Below the pieces are notes generated by a model. The model did no database searches and was not told where the DNA came from. It saw only the letters and a list, made by a program, of their open reading frames with translations. A stretch of 8,800 bases of DNA, taken from contig SKYL01000139.1 of assembly GCA_007127935.1 (NCBI GenBank), forward strand, positions 1 to 8,800, given 5' to 3'. Position 1 is the first letter of the stretch, and each line of letters starts with the position of its first letter. This document shows positions 7,558 to 8,800 of the stretch, one piece after another. The DNA comes from Halorhodospira sp. Lineage in GTDB: Bacteria; Pseudomonadota; Gammaproteobacteria; Nitrococcales; Halorhodospiraceae. Made by a program: the position numbers and the translations under genes.

Positions 7558-8024
7558 GGGTCCGTTCCTTCGTGACGGGTTTGGTGAAGTTCGTGGATGC
7601 GGCTCAACACCTGAAGCGTGGTCTCCAACTCCTCGGCGGAGAATTCCCGGCTTGCCTGTTCCGCGTGCCGGTTCCATTGGTCGCCGACCTCGTTGAACAG
7701 CGCCTCTCCCCGGGCCGTCAGTTGATATAGCGGGGAGCGCTTGTGATACGGGTTGTGCCGTTTCTCGATCAGCCCCTCTTCCAGCAGGTTGTTGAGCTGC
7801 TTCTGCGCGCCCTGCCGCGTGACACCCATGTTCACGGCGATCTGAGGCGTGGTGAGCGGCCGGGGCGCCAAGGCGAGGGCGCCCAGCATCTGCCAGCGGG
7901 CGCTGGTCAAGCCGAAGGGGGCGGAGAAGCGGTCCCCCCAACCGATCATCTGCCCGTTGGTGCGGAAGATTTGGAGGATGACGGCCGTAAAGGGGTCGTG
8001 GGGCTGGAGGTCGCCATTGGGCAT
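7554..8024 (-). CDS. MarR-family winged-helix transcriptional regulator
   Basis: 156-residue protein of normal MarR length, a dimeric DNA-binding regulator that usually releases its operator when it binds a ligand. Helical N-terminus (DPFTAVILQIFRTNG), then the winged helix-turn-helix at about residues 57-106: LTTPQIAVNMGVTRQGAQKQ is the HTH, LLEEGLIEKRHNPYHKRS holds the recognition end and wing, and LYQLTARGEALF follows. A C-terminal helix (about 128-150) would complete the dimer interface. The wing reads NPYHKRS where many relatives have NPDDRRS. ATG 8024 is preceded by AGGA (8032-8035) with 8 bases between. The upstream 8036-8088 region holds two near-palindromes, so autoregulation is likely. 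It is followed by an overlapping membrane miniprotein gene. The efflux operon is nearly 2 kb away with the cyclase between, so control of that operon is not supported by position. Confidence 0.93.
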   Translation of the reverse strand: MPNGDLQPHDPFTAVILQIFRTNGQMIGWGDRFSAPFGLTSARWQMLGALALAPRPLTTPQIAVNMGVTRQGAQKQLNNLLEEGLIEKRHNPYHKRSPLYQLTARGEALFNEVGDQWNRHAEQASREFSAEELETTLQVLSRIHELHQTRHEGTDP

Positions 8025-8035
8025 CGAGGGTATCC

Positions 8036-8051
8036 TGTAAACCGGTTGTCA
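8036..8051. promoter_or_regulatory. Putative MarR operator O1
   Basis: TGTAAACCGGTTGTCA is a 16-bp near-palindrome with 6 of 8 base pairs matched, centred on AACCGGTT. It lies 11 bases before the regulator's ATG and just before its AGGA ribosome-binding site. Its right half, read on the - strand, is TGACAACC, identical to the left half of O2. MarR proteins commonly bind 16-20 bp palindromes overlapping their own promoter. Binding is inferred. Confidence 0.55.
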
Positions 8052-8072
8052 TATGGCTACGAGTTTACGAGA

Positions 8073-8088
8073 TGACAACCAGGTGTCA
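8073..8088. promoter_or_regulatory. Putative MarR operator O2
   Basis: TGACAACCAGGTGTCA is a 16-bp near-palindrome with 6 of 8 pairs matched, including five consecutive outer pairs TGACA/TGTCA. It is centred 37 bp from the centre of O1. On the - strand it contains TTGTCA (8073-8078), a 5-of-6 match to a sigma-70 -35 element, followed after about 19 bases by TATGAC. A bound dimer would therefore cover the likely marR-type promoter. The -10 call is weak. Confidence 0.55.
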
Positions 8089-8494
8089 ATGGGGGTCGTG
8101 TAGATTCGGCCGTTTACCGCGTCGGCGGTCGATTGCAAACGTCATCACAGATTGGCACTGTTACGGAGTTCGCCTCGAAACCGTGCGGCATGAGGGGTTG
8201 GGGGCTTCACCAGAGGGATATGGGTATGAAGGGATCAGCGGTGATTGGACGACGCTGTATCGCATCCAAGGCAGATTGGGAGCATGCGCAGCTTTTGCGC
8301 TGGTGCAAGCGGATGGCCTTGCGGCGCGGATTGGTGCAGGAAGTGGTGTGTTTGGGCACGGCCGCGTTGTTGATGCGATGTGATAGGCAGACGACGACCG
8401 GGATAGGCTGCGCTGAAAAGACTGCATCTGCCTTTTTTGAAAAAAGCAGATTCAGTCTAATCGACTGTTATGTTCTTCAGTTCTGTGAGGATAA
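8089..8494. other. Region upstream of the MarR gene with no confident gene; composition changes here
   Basis: About 400 bases without a confident coding call. Two + strand frames overlap. The frame covering 8220-8395 uses mostly G or C in third positions, as real genes of this genome do. The alternative frame starting at 8072 has its ATG inside operator O2 and no ribosome-binding site. From about 8400 the sequence becomes AT-rich and holds a strong hairpin. Small inverted repeats, ACCGC/GCGGT (8116-8129) and GCGCA/TGCGC (8286-8300), have no T tracts. No transposase, integrase, tRNA or attachment-site motif was seen. Confidence 0.5.
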
Positions 8495-8522
8495 ATGGCA
8501 ACGGAAGATATTGATAGGCTAA
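8226..8522 (+). CDS. Doubtful hypothetical ORF, possible remnant joined to foreign DNA
   Basis: A 98-codon frame from ATG 8226; an in-frame ATG at 8220 is the alternative. AGAGGG (8212-8217) stands 8 bases before 8226. The first half encodes a protein-like stretch, DWEHAQLLRWCKRMALRRG then LVQEVVCLGTAALLMR, with third positions nearly all G or C. After about residue 55 the codon use turns AT-rich (AFFEKSRFSLIDCYVLQF). The frame runs through the 8419-8458 hairpin and overlaps the start of the next ORF by 28 bases. I do not recognise the product. Either the first half is the remnant of an older gene interrupted near 8390-8420, or the whole frame is accidental. Confidence 0.25.
   Translation: MKGSAVIGRRCIASKADWEHAQLLRWCKRMALRRGLVQEVVCLGTAALLMRCDRQTTTGIGCAEKTASAFFEKSRFSLIDCYVLQFCEDKWQRKILIG
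8419..8458. repeat. 40-base near-perfect hairpin, possible terminator on the - strand
   Basis: Outer arms AGACTG/CAGTCT and ATCTG/CAGAT are separated by a C/T mismatch (8425 and 8452). After a one-base bulge (C8431) the stem continues as CTTTTTT/AAAAAAG around a single central G at 8439, giving about 18 pairs. Read on the - strand, the base of the stem runs into TTTT (8419-8416), so it could end leftward transcription. On the + strand no T run follows. It could also be a palindromic mobile-element remnant, as it sits where composition changes. Confidence 0.55.
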
Positions 8523-8788
8523 ATGCAGAGTGGATTTCCTTAAATGCGTTCAGAGGGTTAACCAAAATCGCCTCTGGAGGCGATATGGTGAAATCTACTT
8601 ATGACAACGCATTGCAGCTCGGCGGAGAAGTTTATCCCGATCTGCTTGGAGATGAGGTCAGCTTGCTTAAAAGAGAGCGAGAAAGTGATACGACGAAAGA
8701 GTATAGGCAGAAGGCTGAGTTGTGCTCCATCAGAGATGAAAAGGAAATCCTACTAAGGGGTTCACAGAAAAAGCCTCACGCTGTATAA
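8495..8788 (+). CDS. Hypothetical protein, AT-richer and probably acquired
   Basis: A 97-residue ORF from ATG 8495, with GAGG (8487-8490) 4 bases upstream and a TAA stop. The product is soluble and highly charged, with no signal peptide or membrane segment. The first half contains LNAFRGLTKIASGGDMVK and the phrase ALQLGGEVYPDLLGDEV; the second half (KRERESDTTKEYRQKAEL) looks helical. I recognise no family. GC content over 8521-8760 is 110 of 240 bases (46%), far below the efflux genes to the left, which suggests horizontal transfer. The stop overlaps an ATG (TAATG, 8786-8790), but that frame closes after three codons. A second ATG at 8796 runs off the window and could be a following gene. The ORF could also be a fragment of something longer. 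Confidence 0.45.
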   Translation: MATEDIDRLNAEWISLNAFRGLTKIASGGDMVKSTYDNALQLGGEVYPDLLGDEVSLLKRERESDTTKEYRQKAELCSIRDEKEILLRGSQKKPHAV

Positions 8789-8800
8789 TGGCTGGATGAA

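Noticed and set aside
7332..7575. Short + strand frames in the intergenic region and over the miniprotein gene
   Set aside because: No ribosome-binding site, and low-complexity Pro/Arg/Gly products.
8072..8383. 103-codon + strand frame divergent from the MarR gene
   Set aside because: Its ATG lies inside operator O2, no ribosome-binding site precedes it, and third-position composition favours the overlapping frame.
8161..8427. 88-codon - strand frame
   Set aside because: Ser/Pro/Ala-rich product of low complexity with no supporting start signal.
8419..8500. Integron attC site before a cassette-like ORF
   Set aside because: The hairpin lacks the GTTRRRY and RYYYAAC core sites expected of attC, and no second site follows the ORF within the window.

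Overview
The window is a very GC-rich bacterial segment with Gram-negative envelope genes. The long RND efflux genes run far above 60% GC and use overlapping GTG starts. This, with a multi-PAS diguanylate cyclase and a MarR-type regulator, suggests a high-GC proteobacterium. Gammaproteobacteria of the Ectothiorhodospiraceae type are my best guess, but the genus cannot be fixed from the sequence alone.

Layout, left to right. (1) Positions 3-5334, + strand: a tightly coupled tripartite efflux operon. It holds the 3' part of a periplasmic adaptor (membrane fusion) gene, a complete RND inner-membrane permease and a complete TolC-type outer-membrane channel. Each junction is a 4-base GTGA overlap. 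Together the three products would form one envelope-spanning, proton-driven pump; the substrate cannot be read from sequence. (2) Positions 5341-7107, - strand, convergent with the operon and only 6 bases from it: a soluble sensor protein with three PAS domains and a GGDEF domain, with intact catalytic and product-inhibition motifs. (3) Positions 7108-7458: an intergenic stretch holding the upstream region of the cyclase gene, an AT-richer island and GC-rich inverted repeats. (4) Positions 7459-8024, - strand: a two-gene unit made of a MarR-family regulator and a 32-residue single-span membrane protein whose ATG overlaps the regulator's stop (ATGA). Upstream lie two matching 16-bp near-palindromes, which look like autoregulatory operators. 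(5) Positions 8089-8800: poorly coding sequence in which base composition falls to about 46% GC. A long hairpin sits near the change, followed by a 97-codon ORF of unknown function. This looks like the edge of acquired DNA.

No CRISPR array, rRNA, tRNA or recognisable insertion sequence was seen. The efflux operon and cyclase are ordinary members of known families. The parts most worth a second look are the MarR/mini-membrane-protein pair with its double operator, and the composition junction at the right end.
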